Shown here: piece after piece, positions 47,669 through 60,300 of the stretch
Numbering within the stretch: position 1 is the first letter of the stretch
Layout: every line of letters starts with the position of its first letter
Assembly: GCF_000516985.1 (NCBI RefSeq)
Contig: NW_006917094.1
Span: 558,001-622,000 of the forward strand
Length of the DNA: 64,000 nucleotides
From: Pestalotiopsis fici W106-1
Taxonomy: Eukaryota; Ascomycota; Sordariomycetes; Amphisphaeriales; Sporocadaceae
Direction: 5' to 3'
Made by a program: the position numbers and the translations under genes
Notes under the pieces: model-generated
What the model saw: the letters and a program-made list of their open reading frames with translations, nothing else
The model's database searches: none
What the model was told of the DNA's origin: nothing

Positions 47669-48757
47669 TACTAAGGGACTTTGCGAACCCAAGTATATAC
47701 GGCTTGCGATATTGAGTCAGTCGGCTCATTGCGAGAGGAACCCATATCAGTCGGACCTTACTGGGTAAGAACTTATTGCTAGTAGAAAAGAGTCGATATA
47801 TTGCAGGCCCCATCACAATGGTTATCGGTAGCTGATAGCAAGAGAATTTACACAAGAATGGTTTTATAGACTAAAAGTTCTTGATTATCTTAAATCTAGG
47901 CACGATGAAATATATTACAGCCCAGGTTAAGCTTCTGTCAGCGCTCTGGCAACAACCATGGCTGAAATATGTGCCCAGTGTTCCCCACCATTCGTCTCCT
48001 ATAATCCTATATATGTACGGGAAAGCATGTTCATAACAATGCCTAGCACAGTTGGAGGTGCCATCAGTCCTACTTGGCCAGGACAATATCTGCTGCCGTA
48101 ATGACTTGTCTGATTTGAGCACCTACCACCTCCTCAAGTAGAAATGGCTTGGTCTTACATAAGATCTGCTTGGTATGTCTACGTCGCCACTTGACAAGAT
48201 TAAGTGCTGATTAAGCTGACAGCGTCCAAACCTACTGCATGAACTAGCACAACATCGTCCTGCATATAGAACACATGCATCTCTCTGACTTGCAGTCAAA
48301 CCTGTACTATTCACAGGGTGTGGAGGCCTGTGAAATTTGAGACTCGGCCGCACTTCCTGGTGTAGATGACAAATGAAGACCAGTGAGAACGCCCCAAGCA
48401 TCACTCTTTGGCAAAGGAGTCGATCCTTGGATGGCTGCCGCCAAGGACTGGAAGCATACTTCATTCCACGGCAAGAATGAGCGCTGGTCGATAGTGTCTT
48501 ACGAGAACTGCAGTATTTGCTGTAGTGCAGAGCGCCGGTTCGGGAAGTCAATACACTTACTTCCCCCTCCTTTCTGGGCATGCATATTAGACATACGTCC
48601 ATGGCGGGGGAATAGTCGGCCGCACATCTAGACTACTGGATATATATGTGTTACTATATCTTGGTCTCTGTTTCGCGGGTTCACTCGAATCACTGCGTCT
48701 TCTTGCACTCATCGCTCCGCTTACACCATTCGCATAAGAGTACCACTATTATTAAAA
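47669..48757. other. Intergenic
   Basis: 3' flank of the MFS gene and promoter of the GNAT-like gene. A 159-codon minus-strand frame at 48123-48602 shows no motif and is not supported. Confidence 0.5.
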
Positions 48758-49759
48758 ATGACGGTCATTAACGACGCCCCCTCTCGCTTTGTCATTCGTC
48801 CGCTTGACGTGTCACATATTGAATGGGTTTCCGCCATTTTTGCTCACTCTCATCTCTTCCAGTAAGTATCAAAATCTGTGGCATCCTTGATTTTTTTCAT
48901 CTTATCCTGGAAGAGTCTATGTTTGAAATTTCCCGGTCCCGTAATTTTGTCTCGGGAAATACCTGCCGATCTGGTATCGGTAGCTCGAGCACTTGGTGGA
49001 AATTTCTATACAATCATGAAAATAAATCGAGAAGCTAACACATTTCGACTGACTAGCAACAAGGCATGGCGTGGCTGGCTACCAGAAAAGAACCTGACGG
49101 CCCTGGCGTACGAGGTCCTGGGAACGTCCGACTACCTGATGCGCCACCAACTGGAATCCGGCTACTCTCTGGGCATGTTTGACACGGAATACCAATTCAA
49201 AAACCCGGCATCGGCCCCGAACGGCGGCAAACTCTGGTGGGATCCCCAAGACCCCCATGCCGACGGCCAGCGACTGCTCGAGCAGATGGACTTCCCCCTC
49301 GTGTCCATTGCCCTGGCCTACGACAGCATCCACCCGCTCGACCCGGCCGGCATGGCGCCCCTGCTGGTCTCGCTGCCGCCGACAAAAGACATTTTTGGCA
49401 TCCTGGCCGCGCTGGACCCGCGCGACCCAGCGACGTGGCAGGCCACCGGCCCCGGCCAGGTCCTATTTCGCAACGCCACTAACACGCGAGCCGACTATGA
49501 AGGGCTGGGTCTCATGGCCAAAATGGCCCGGGAGATGATGTTTAGGTCTGCCGAGCAAGGGTTCCGGGCTATACAGATTGAGTGTATGAATAATCCCGTC
49601 ACTCACGTTTGGAGCCACCCTCCTCCTCCATTCAAGGGCGAGGTGATTTCCGAATTTCAAACAAAAACGTACGAGGAAAAGGATGAGAACGGCAAAATGG
49701 TTGCCAAGCTAGGATTGGCAGACCAGAGGATGACAAAGTGTTACGTGACGCGTAGGTAG
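48758..49759 (+). CDS. Fungal GNAT-like (acyl-CoA N-acyltransferase fold) protein
   Basis: Two exons (48758-48861 and 49057-49759) give 268 residues. The start FVIRPLDVSHIEWVSAIFAH and the later block MAREMMFRSAEQGFRAIQIE with CMNNPVTHVWSHPPPPFKGE match a conserved fungal family that is predicted to adopt an acetyltransferase-like fold. GYSLGMFDTEYQFK and LEQMDFPLVSIALAYD are further conserved blocks. No clear acetyl-CoA pyrophosphate loop is visible, so activity is not assured. The 195-nt intron (GTAAGT, branch GCTAAC, acceptor TAG) is longer than others here; splicing gives HLFHNKAWRGW. The frame also runs through the intron without stops, so an alternative start there is possible but less likely. 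Confidence 0.75.
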
Positions 49760-50868
49760 AGCGGTTCTTCATTGCTACTCTCAGACTCCTGAGGACTACT
49801 ATGAGGGAGGCGAGAAAAGAAAAAGGCAGCTGACTGTATATACGAATTTCTTCATGATTGTTGCCCATCACTTTAGGGACGGACTGACAGATCCACTGGA
49901 TTAGAGATGAAGATGTGCATACCCAAGGCTCAAGGCATGATATTCAAAATTATCTGTGGAAGCAGGTCTTCTTCTAGTCCTTCTGCAAGTGTTTGTCCAA
50001 GGCCACGACTAGTATACCTACATAATAATGCTGACAAGCCCGTCCTTTTATATCCTAGCTGCATGCCTAGGCATCACAATATAGGTTTGTATGAAAACGA
50101 CTGGGCGTTGAGAATGCGGCAGTCGCAGAGATTTCACTTTAGACTTTACGACGAAGCTTCACATATCCATAAAACACTGCCTTGGAGGCTGAGCAAGTCA
50201 TGGCTATCAAGTTTTATATTGTGCCAATCTTCTAGCTATGAATGGGCCTTTCCCAATATTTTCTTCGGCAGACGTAGCCACATTGGCTGTTGTCTGCCTA
50301 GCGCTTCCCGTTCATCCTCGCGCTGTCCACCGAGCAAACATCCACACACAAGTTTCATCAGTGTGTGATGTCCCGAATAGTCCCGCTGAGATACCACTGT
50401 CTCAAAAGTACATATACCAAAGTATGACCTCTATCGGTCGGCGTAAGTGAATGACGTGAAGAATAGACAGCCATGAACTCCGAGGACACTGTGTTGCGAA
50501 TACGCGGTCCTTCGAGTAGCGAGTGCCGTGAGCATGATTCGCGGAATATGCCCAGTGATTCATGAAAAAAACACCAAGCTTCTCTATCCCCTCGTCGAAT
50601 GTGAACCAAACCAGCCGCAAAAGAAACAAAAACACAGAAACCAAAAGTCGTGGTATTGCAATGAAATGACAAAGCCCTCATGCTAACAATGCCTTCAAAG
50701 TGAAAACCAGATGCCGAGAGTTGAGAAGAAGAAATTCCTAGAATCTCCCATCAACGTTGAAATTTGCTGAGATCACTCCGAGAAGGATCTACCTTTGTGA
50801 AGCAAACATTGTACAAGTCGAGGGAGCGTGCCATCATAATCACGTAAATATCGATGGGCGAGGACCGT
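49760..50868. other. Intergenic between convergent genes
   Basis: 1.1 kb of 3' flanks of the GNAT-like and Q-rich genes. A 153-codon frame at 49907-50368 is Ser-rich without motif and is not supported. Confidence 0.5.
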
Positions 50869-52563
50869 CTAAGCGGCTATGCTACCCTTGCGCTTTTCAG
50901 CGCTGGTGAGCACCAGCATTGGGGCTTTGCGTTGACCGTCAGCAGCCTCGGGCTTGCGCTGCGTTCCGTGCTTGAACACGCTGGCGAAGCTACCGGCCTC
51001 GCTGTCGGAAGCGCTGTTCAGACTCTCAACACTCTTGCGTGACTTGGAACGAGAGCTTGGGCGGTCAGACCCAATGGCGCCCCAGCTACCGCTGGTCGAG
51101 GTACGGGAACTAGCCAAACTCGGCTCAGCATCACCGGAAAGACTTCCAGAGCCACTACGTCCAGAGTCAGACTCGTTATCCGTGAGAGGAGTTCCAGCCT
51201 CTTCGGCGGTCTCCGAGACGGGGCTCATGCTGCCGGAGCTACTGCTGGTGCCCTTGCGTCTCTCCAGACCAGCGCGAACAAGATTGTGGACAGCGGAGCG
51301 GCGAGTGCGAACAGCAAAGTTCTTGCTTCCTTCATGCTTGGCAGTCGGCTTGGCACGCAGCTCATCGATCGAAGGAGGACCACGAGGCTGGCGGACGGGG
51401 TGCTCACCAGCACGGGCCTGGCCAGGTCCGTAGCCACTGATGAGTGGGGAGATTGGGAATGCAGCCGTCTTGGGCCCTGCCGCCTTGTTCGCGTCCTCAG
51501 TCGACAGTGACAAGCCCTTCTGGTTTGCAATTGACGAAGCCTTCTTGTGTCCTCGACGGAAAGCATTGGCAGACGGCGGCGGAAGAGGGGTAGGCTCGGC
51601 TGTCATCTCTAGCTTCTTGGGCGGCGAGTTGCTACGGAAGAATGGCCTCTCGTTCTCCATAGGGGGCGGGGATACCTCAACGCGAGGAGTGTTGCCTGTT
51701 GCCTGCTGGAAGGTCATGTTTTGCGGCGTAGCGGGCTGGTCCAGGTAAGCATTGCTGTACTGTGCCTGGCTCTGGTCAACGTAATAAGCCTGCTTGCCGG
51801 TGGCAGGGTCGTAATAAGTGTACACATTCTGTTGAGGCTGCTGCATGGATGCAAGTGACTGCTGCAGGCTCTGGAGCTGCTGCTGCTGCTGGTACAGAGT
51901 CTGCAGAGCCACCTGCTGCTGGAATGAAGCCTGGCCGCTGAGGTTCAGGGCCTGGAATTGCTGAGCTGCAGCCTGGATGTTCAAGAGCTGCTGCTGAAGG
52001 CGCTGTTGCTGCTGAGCCAAGTGCATGTTCGCAGCTACCAACTGGGCGTAGAATGAAGGGTCCATCTGCTCCTGATCCTGCTCGTCAAATTGCAGCTGAG
52101 GCGGAGCAAGAATCTGGTCAGCAGTATAGTGTTGTCCAAGACCCATCATCATGGGGTTGTACGTCTGCTGCTGCTGCTGCTGTTGTTGTTGCGTCGCAAG
52201 ACGGGGAAGCGATGTCTTGGGTCCAGCATAAACGTTCTCCTGAGCATTGTACATACCCGAGTTGGCGCCGTTCCTGTTGGGTAGGTGCTGGGCAGTCGAA
52301 GCAGCTGTGGCAGAAGACGGAAAGGTGGACGTGGTGGCCGACTTTGGAGCGGTCCGGAGGCCTGCGAGCAGATGCGATCGGCTCGTCCGTGGTGTGGGAA
52401 CACCAGTGTCGTTGCTCTCATTTGCAGCCTTGAGGGAGTCGAATGATAGCGGCTTGATGTTCTGACCACCACGACGCGAAGCCAGGCCACCAGCAGGCAT
52501 GCCACCAAGGGGTTGCATTGCGAATCCGTTGTGAGACATTTGAGCAAAATCGCCGGCGTGCAT
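50869..52563 (-). CDS. Gln-rich, largely disordered conserved fungal protein
   Basis: A 564-residue intronless protein. The N-terminal part has the block NIKPLSFDSLKAANES. Residues about 115-265 are Gln-rich, with a run of about ten Gln and LAQQQQRLQQQLLNIQAAAQ, helical and prone to coiled coil, followed by VYTYYDPATGKQAYYVDQ. The C-terminal half is Ser/Pro/Arg-rich (RTRRSAVHNLVRAGLERRKG) and ends with the well-kept APMLVLTSAEKRKG. No enzyme domain is seen. Q-rich, Tyr/Pro-flanked proteins of this kind often sit in RNA granules or act as transcription co-factors; that is inference. An unusually long upstream region precedes it. Confidence 0.8.
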   Translation of the reverse strand: MHAGDFAQMSHNGFAMQPLGGMPAGGLASRRGGQNIKPLSFDSLKAANESNDTGVPTPRTSRSHLLAGLRTAPKSATTSTFPSSATAASTAQHLPNRNGANSGMYNAQENVYAGPKTSLPRLATQQQQQQQQQTYNPMMMGLGQHYTADQILAPPQLQFDEQDQEQMDPSFYAQLVAANMHLAQQQQRLQQQLLNIQAAAQQFQALNLSGQASFQQQVALQTLYQQQQQLQSLQQSLASMQQPQQNVYTYYDPATGKQAYYVDQSQAQYSNAYLDQPATPQNMTFQQATGNTPRVEVSPPPMENERPFFRSNSPPKKLEMTAEPTPLPPPSANAFRRGHKKASSIANQKGLSLSTEDANKAAGPKTAAFPISPLISGYGPGQARAGEHPVRQPRGPPSIDELRAKPTAKHEGSKNFAVRTRRSAVHNLVRAGLERRKGTSSSSGSMSPVSETAEEAGTPLTDNESDSGRSGSGSLSGDAEPSLASSRTSTSGSWGAIGSDRPSSRSKSRKSVESLNSASDSEAGSFASVFKHGTQRKPEAADGQRKAPMLVLTSAEKRKGSIAA

Positions 52564-53946
52564 TACTCAAAAATGGGTTGGTGTAGTCTATCAAAAAAAT
52601 ACCGTCGAAATCCTGGATCGAAGACGGGTGAAATCGATCGACGAGATTTTCGAAGTGAAATCGAAGGAGTGGATGATTGCCGCTGGTGTTGATTGGGCGA
52701 TCGATGCAAGTTATTACAAAAGCGTAGTCGGAAGTATGCAATTAAGGCGATTCGTGAAGATGCTTTGAAATGATCTGATGGAAAAAAGAAAACAAGCCGA
52801 CCAAGTCGTTCTTCTCGGGAGCTGATTGATTCGAAAACTCTTGTCGTGTCAAACGAGATGCCGAGATGGAGAATCTGGCAAGATCAAGATCGCGGACCAA
52901 GGGCGGCGACAGGAATCGGGGAACAGGATCAGAAACGTCTGAAGACTTTGCAGTTGCTGCTTCGGATGAAGATGCGTCGCTGCGACAATTCTCTAAGACG
53001 AGCCTGAAGTATTAGAAAAAGAATCTGGTGCGTGTAGAAATGTTGCGATTGTCCGTTTCGGAATGAGTGATGATCCAACCGGATGGAAGGAAAGTGCGAT
53101 AACGAAGAATGGCTGAAAGCTGAAAGGCGAGGAAAGTGCTCAGAGTGAAAGTTGCCAGGGGCGACAAGATGCGGCAGCGCAAATTGTCAAGTAGGCAAAC
53201 GTCACTTGGCTGCGAGTTCAAAGAACAGGCAGACCAGCAAGCCGCAAAGGGAAGTGCTGTGGAACGTTTATGCAGCGGCAAGATCAAAGTCTAGAGCGAC
53301 CGTTGAAATGGGGCGCTGCTGACAGTGGGTTGACAATGTCGAGTTCCTTTTGTTCCGATGAGTACGATGACGATGATTAGACCCTGGAGAAGGCTTACAC
53401 TGAAGCAATTCCTTGTTTGTCCAAGCGTGCTTTGTTCAAAGAACCTGGGATGGCCTTGAGATGACAAAGACAGCGCGATGGCGGATGGGTGAGTGATCCT
53501 GATCTCTCAGTGCTTGTTGCTGTTTGCACTTGTCTAGTAGTAGGCCTCGAGCCGGTGATCAGATTATTGGCTGGGATGATGTGCTATATGCGTCGAATGG
53601 AAAATGATCAAAATGATGCAGTTGGCGAAGCCGAAAGTGTACAATGATTAAATAGGTGTCCGAGTATCAATCTGGTGATAGCTGGGAGACGATTCGATGC
53701 GCAGGTTGTCTGGTAAGCGAATTCCCGTTCTTTTTGTCCGTGTTTTGACTTTCTTTCCTTCCTTTAAATTTTTTTCTGGTTTTAGTATTTTTCTGTCTTC
53801 TTTTTGTTGTGGTTTGGCCGAGTGTCTTCCCGAGCGTGACGCGACTTTGACTTTTTGGGTTGACAATTTTAGACTTCAACGACGACAGAGGCAAAGCCAC
53901 GACGAACAATGGAGGAAAAAAGGCGTGAACCGCGTGGTGCAATTGA

Positions 53947-54105
53947 GCTGAGGAGAGAGACAACTATCGGGGGGGAAGGGGGGGCGGGATAAAGGACAGT
54001 GGTAGCTAGAGAAGGTGGGAAAAAGGAAGAAAAAGAGAAGTTGGACAAAAAAGTTGTGATCCAGAGAGGAGGAGGAGAAAGAGAGAGAAGGAGAGGGAGA
54101 AGAAC
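53947..54105. promoter_or_regulatory. Long purine tract, pyrimidine-rich on the Q-rich gene's strand
   Basis: About 160 bp of mostly A/G on the plus strand, including two G runs near 53970-53985 and repeated GGAGGA/GAGAGA words. Pyrimidine-rich boxes precede start sites of many fungal genes, so this may mark the core promoter of the Q-rich gene about 1.4 kb upstream of its ATG. Confidence 0.4.
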
Positions 54106-57100
54106 TCTGGTCGTTTGGTGGAGTGGACCCAGTGCTATTGAAGGAGAAAAAAATAATGAGCTACCGTACTGGCTAAGGTAGGTCGGCAGGCAGGTACCTC
54201 TCCATCTGTACCTACATTCAAATGTTAGGTGTCCAGGGTCTGGCGCTCACTGTCATGGCGTCGAAAGGGCAGCGTACTTGGCCTAGATCGGTCTCTCCTG
54301 CTGGTACTGGGCTGCTGAGAGCCTGTGGCTCAATACAATTTTTTAGCGGTCTTTGGGGTCTACCTACATCAGGTACCTACATACTTTACCTACGGGTACC
54401 GTTACTACCACCACCACCCAACGCACCATTGGCGCTGCCCGATTGACACTCTCATTCTGAATGTGGCTCGCCCTTGGCTCCGCCCTAAAATTCTGCAAAA
54501 GGCCAATGGCCCACCATTGGGCGGTTCGGGCGATTCCCACCCTGGCTCGCCCTGTGCCTTTTTAGTGGGCTGGCCACGACCACGGAAGAAGGTGGCCTTG
54601 GTGGCCCTGACAGGCCTGCAAGCCTGGGCGCTGGATGGGGGTTCAGTGGCCAACCGAAAGCCAGCTTTCTCTGAAATACTGCAGGACACGAATTGCGGTG
54701 TGGAGTCAGTCATTGTGCTCGGCTGGGGCTCCAGTCCAGGTGTACACTACTACTACGTATTAGAAATGGCATCCCAGAGTATTCCGTACCCGACGTGTGC
54801 TCAAAATCTGGTACACTCTCTCGAAATCTTGAATATTCCTTTTCGAATTCCATCTACAACAATACTCGACTACACGTTTAATATGCGGATGCCACGGAAA
54901 ACAATGAAGGTTGGGCAACCTACATAGTATACTCTTCGATCTCCAAATGGTTCTACCAAGAAATCCAAGATACCCGTGCTGGAAACGAACCATACACATA
55001 GGACCTATGCAGGTGGTGGGTGTAGGCAGTACCTATAGGTCGCATTTGATAGTTGCACGTATGGCTGTCCTACAGAAGCCTTCACCTGGAAGTAACTAAC
55101 GACAATTGACCTGCTTGTTTTACACAATCAAAAGCGACTCAGCGATTGCGTATTGACATTCGTATGATAATATGAATGTAGATGTGAGTCAAGCGTGCAG
55201 TATTCAATAGCGAGGTACGTGATCCGACCACTAGAGATATATGGAGAGCCCTCGGGCTCCAGGGCTGCTGAGGGCCTGGATTGTGAGTGGAAGTTGACTT
55301 GTGAGGTGCCGCTAGCAAAACGGTTCAAAAAGAGGGGAAGATGTGCTGCCTGCCATAGATATGCCCTACCTGCCTACTCAGCGGTGAGAGTCTGCAGACC
55401 TTTGTTACTATTGATGAGCATGAATTATGGAGTGTGGTAGGCAATGTCATAGACAAGGTAGGTCGAATCTGAGGGTTGGAATTGCTTTAATCATACTCCA
55501 TGTGCATTGTGTGCGATCTCGATGTAAGGAGCAGGTAGGTGTGTGCCAGGAGATTGAGGTTGCGCGGGCTGCTGATTGGACGACTTCAACATTCGCCTCC
55601 TCAATCACCTTAACAAGTTGCAACCTCTGAATGGTTCAATGTGATGGGAAGCAATGCACGGTGCAAGGTGCGCCGGGGATGAGTTGGAATGATGGGTCAG
55701 ATGGATCATGGGCCAGTCAACCCGTTCGTCCTCTGCTCAAGTGCTATTTGATCCGCTCTACCGCTCCCATCTGTGCTGGCCAACCACATGCATTGACTGG
55801 CTATCCAAAGGGGGGCGAGCAAGCCAGGGGCGCAAACATTGATCGATTGAATGGGATGAATGGACAAGGAGCATTCAAATGTCCTTGATGATCACCAGCA
55901 CAGGGGTTGAGGGGCACTGGGGCTATCAATCGACCGGGAGTCGTTGATGATTGAGGTTGCTTGCCTCCTCCATACTTACTATGTACGTAGATATCTCACA
56001 ATTGTTATCTATTTCTACAGTCTGCGCTGAGATGTTGTATTTGGAGTACGAAGCACACTCGGCACATGGTGGACATTCTACATATGCCTAGTACAGGTCG
56101 CACCACGCCCATTGGATACTTATATTGATATGAGGCAATATCTTCAAGTCTCTGTCCTGTTTGTCTTTTTGTGCCAGATCTACCTGAATATCATTTGAAT
56201 GAGGTAGCCACCCATATATTCGTAGTGATGAGACCGAGGAAATGGGTCGCAAGCAACCACTCTCAAAATGACAATGGACGTGCCTCTAGTTGTAGGTTTC
56301 CTGGGCATTTTTCGGAAAGAAGCCCGGGATTGCTTGCGATCTTTCATGTAATTGTGAAAATCAATCAAAAACTCCGGCTTGTTTACCTCAATTTACCAAA
56401 CTCAAGTTGTATGAGGCATTACCTAACCCGCACTGGTTGCTGGTGAACAGTTTACTACTACCACCATCAAAACACAATACCTGGACTTGCCACTTGGACC
56501 AGCTTTTGAACCCTGAGGAGGTTGTTTCCCGGAGTGCGGCCAAAGCTTGCGCCGCAAATTGTCTCCAATATTGCTATTTTAGTGCACCTAATTGAAGACC
56601 TTGTCAGAGACTCGCGTCAGGTACGACGACGTGGTAAACTCATTCATCAGTGTTCATGAGCTCTGACCAGCAGCGTCGCAACGTTTCCTGGTATCTGCAA
56701 GACGGCGCACTGGCGAGATATGTAGGTACAGAGCCAGTAAAATGCGGTAGATTAGTAGCAGAGTGATACCATGTCTCTTCCCCCATGATTCATTGGCCTC
56801 GCAATGCGCAGGAACACCCTCCCATCCATCATCTTTAGAATGCGCATCAATTGTCGTTGGGAAAGCTGGGGAGCTACATTCATGCCATTCTTTCTTGGAT
56901 GCGTACGTACCATGGGCTCAACCCCACATGGTGATTGGGATGTCGTAGCCCGTTTTCGCCGACGATCTACGCCCGTCCATGCGTCCCCCAGCCGTGTCAC
57001 GAAACCTTGCGACTACTCCGTACTCTATTTCAGATGCATCATGGTAGTAGTACCACGACAAAGTAGGGGACTTGGGGGGAGAACGGGGACCTGCTAGCTG

Positions 57101-59750
57101 TCAGGGGCATCAAAGCAAGACACGGGGACGCATAATCGTCCAAACAATCCACCAGCCAACCCGGCGCCATGGGAAAAGGCAGGCAGGCAGCCCACCCTTT
57201 GGACTCGTCAGGCTTCGGCATGTTCGGTACGATCAGTATAGTGTATACTCGACTTCAAATAGACCAATGCTGTGGACATGTCCCTCCCCGCGTACTCCGT
57301 CGTGGTGTCTCTGTTTCTTATTCCCTGTCTAATAATTTCTCGTCCTGCGGTGCTGCGAGCGATCCAGACTCGTGGGTCGACTCTTGTGCGACACAGTCAT
57401 CAGAGACGCATGTGCTTGGACAATTGCGCCCGCCGCATATTTCTACGTGCAAATGACACAATGTAGACAAGAGTAAGGGGAAAGGGCATGCATGACTGGG
57501 CATTTCAAAAGTGCAATTAGGCTTCGTCAATACATAGGACGTGCAATCGGGAGCCAACAAGGTACGATACACAGAGTACGTAGTCGGCAAGCGTACAGGT
57601 GTGTCATGCCCGGTGCGCACAGATAGAACTTCATGTCTCAAAATCTGCTCAAGTCTTTTTGTTCTTGTTCTCATCATTCTGCGCAACTTGGTGTGGTATA
57701 TTAATGTACATCTATCTCTGACAGGCATCCCATTTCTTGGAACCATCCATCATCTCACATCAGGAAGATCCCCCAAGTCTTCTGGATCAGACGAAGAGCG
57801 TGCGCCGACACCTAAGTGCTGTTAGCCCAAGGACGGTTTCGGCTTGGTTGCGAGCGAGACGGCCGCTTTTGGCATGGTCGCATCATCCATCGTATGTCGC
57901 GTCGACCGAACCTGGGAAAACCTGAGACACGCTGGGGGTGGGGCCCAAGGGAAAAGAGTGGAGAAGCGTCAGGGTCTCCATCCGTGTTTTGTGCCCTTTC
58001 CACCGTCAAGACAGTCCGTATCCAGGTCAGGCAGGTTTGGGAGCGTAGCATTCGGCAGCTCATCAATCAAAGCTAGCGTGGCTGTTCTATTTGAATCAGC
58101 GACGGGCAATTCGCAAGCGGAGATTCATCAACTGTCAGGTGCCACTTCCCTCTTTTTTCTAGTTCCGCTAAGGGACCGTGTACACTAGCACATAGTAGGT
58201 GACTCTGGAAGTCCCACACGAGCCGGGCAAAGAAAAGGTCGAGCAAGATACATTATTAGGTACATTGAAACCCAGCCGGAAAACAGCCCCAAAGCTTTGT
58301 ACTTGAGATCAGTGGGAATCGTCAACGGCTCCCGAGCCTGTCTTACAACAAAACACACTTGCTGCTCGTCCTTCTCGTGTTACCCATTTCCATCGGTTCT
58401 CGGGACCAATCACAGCTACGGTCCAGTTAATCAATGACCAAAACCTTTCGTCGAGGTCCTAGTGATCCGCGCATAACACTGACAACTGAGAATCTGGCGT
58501 TTGTGTTAAGTATGCTTGTGATGACGATAGCAGATTCCAATTATTGCAGATCATGCTCGTTAAAGGAGAGTTAATCAACCCGGATTGTGCTCCTTGCTTG
58601 GCCAATATTTCATCAAGGCGCAACACTCCCAAATCCGCTGGCAAACATGATCGGCCAGCTAATTTTCCATTCTCAGTGGGTAAAAAGGCACTTGGTAGCA
58701 ACAACAGGGTCTCCCGCCGGCTTGCATTCAGGGTTGCGGGACCACCACCCCCCAAACCCATGTCGGGTACACTTTCGGGCGCAGCCAAGCGGCGCTTAAT
58801 TGATCACTGTTGGCAAATCACTTGCCTTGATCACAGCCGCCACTGAACACCCACATGCGGCTCTAAATACCGTTCACAATTACGTGGCAATCGCGTGCGA
58901 GCGTTCAGGCTGCCCGCCCAGATCGGTTAGGGATGCATATCTTGTCGGAAGCAGCGACATGTTCGCCATGCCATTGATGGGGTAGATACACGGAAGAGAC
59001 ATGCGAAATTGAGGAGATGCCGTATCTATATCGTCAAGTCTAGTCTACACTCTACGGTACTCAGGCCAAGGCCGCAAGATTATCAGCTTATTACCGTCCT
59101 GCGCTTCCTTCGTGTGAATTCCTTCAGGAACAATTGCTTCAACCCATAATATCTGACGTCAAGCTGTCATCTCGAACAGTCCGATATGCTAACCTGGATC
59201 TTTGTGACAGCGATAAGATCCAAGCAAAGCCGTCCTGGCCTCACTAAAGACGCATTTGGTGTATAACTGAGCAACGCGTCTGAACTGAACTTGTAATCAT
59301 TGTTTCACTTACATGAATCATTCGATGGAAACGGCCTTTGCAGCGACATAAGACAATGTATCAAAAGATCAGATAGATGTAAGGGACCAGACTGAGACAT
59401 TCATGATTGTTCGGGTCTACTACAAGGCGGCCGCTCGCAACAAGTATGCCCACTGGCGCCGGTGCCACGGAGCTGGTTGATTCAATTACGGGCTTGCCGA
59501 GAGTATAAGCGGCCAAAGCAAAACATGAATGGTGGAATGTGTGCTAGTGTATGGCTGTCTTGGACGCCATATCACATTGACCAGTTGAAGCTGCTACGAC
59601 ATCTCCTGATTTTTTTGGATTTGCCGGTTTTGCAACATTGGGAGGTATCAACCCCCTAAGCTCACTCGTAATTACTGCATGGCTTGCATGCATCACAAGG
59701 TACTCGAAGTCAAGGTGCCGAAATCGTCTGAACATTAAAGTATCTCGTTG

Positions 59751-59850
59751 NNNNNNNNNNNNNNNNNNNNNNNNNNNNNNNNNNNNNNNNNNNNNNNNNN
59801 NNNNNNNNNNNNNNNNNNNNNNNNNNNNNNNNNNNNNNNNNNNNNNNNNN
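59751..59850. other. Assembly gap (100 N)
   Basis: Exactly 100 undetermined bases, the conventional size for a scaffold gap of unknown length. The true distance between flanks is not known. Confidence 0.98.
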
Positions 59851-60300
59851 GTGGAGTAAACGGAGGATGGCCAAATTACAAGACAGATATTGGGCTCTAT
59901 TAGAAGTAGATTTTATACGATTGAGTAGTTTTTGGATAGACAAGTCAAGGTTGACATTATTGTTCAACGGATAAAGAGTGATGCCTGGCTATAAGAACCA
60001 GAATAAGTAAGAGTTAACAAAAACAACGACGCAGGACCACCGTGAAGAATACCAGTTCAACAAACTTGACCGACAGGCTGTCCAGGCCTAGACAGGACTT
60101 TGAGCCAAGTACCATGCTCGAATGATGATAATAGAGTATCCTCCACGTAGGTCCGAAGGCAATAATTTTCATTCCATAGAACCAATCATGTCGATGCAAT
60201 GTGAAAAGGCGCAATGGAAACTGCTGCTCCGAACATATACTCAAGTATGGCTTCACCGCCACCTAGGCCATTGCCCTTGGTGCTATAGTCCTTGCGTTTC

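Larger units (their letters stand above)
52564..60300. other. 7.7 kb upstream of the Q-rich gene, no supportable gene
   Basis: No gene is supported. The first 1.5 kb may be a long 5' leader of the Q-rich gene. A purine-rich tract lies at 53947-54105 (pyrimidine-rich on the gene's strand). GGTAGG/TACCTAC motifs cluster at 54177-54215, 54360-54405, 55011-55050 and 55457-55540. A 200-codon plus-strand frame at 54325-54927 has no motif. The stretch includes the assembly gap. Confidence 0.45.

Noticed and set aside
48123..48602. 159-codon minus-strand frame
   Set aside because: Ser/Cys/His-rich without motif or signal peptide, lying in a promoter.
54325..54927. 200-codon plus-strand frame
   Set aside because: No domain, odd composition (His/Tyr/Pro runs from simple repeats), and a frame is also open on the other strand.
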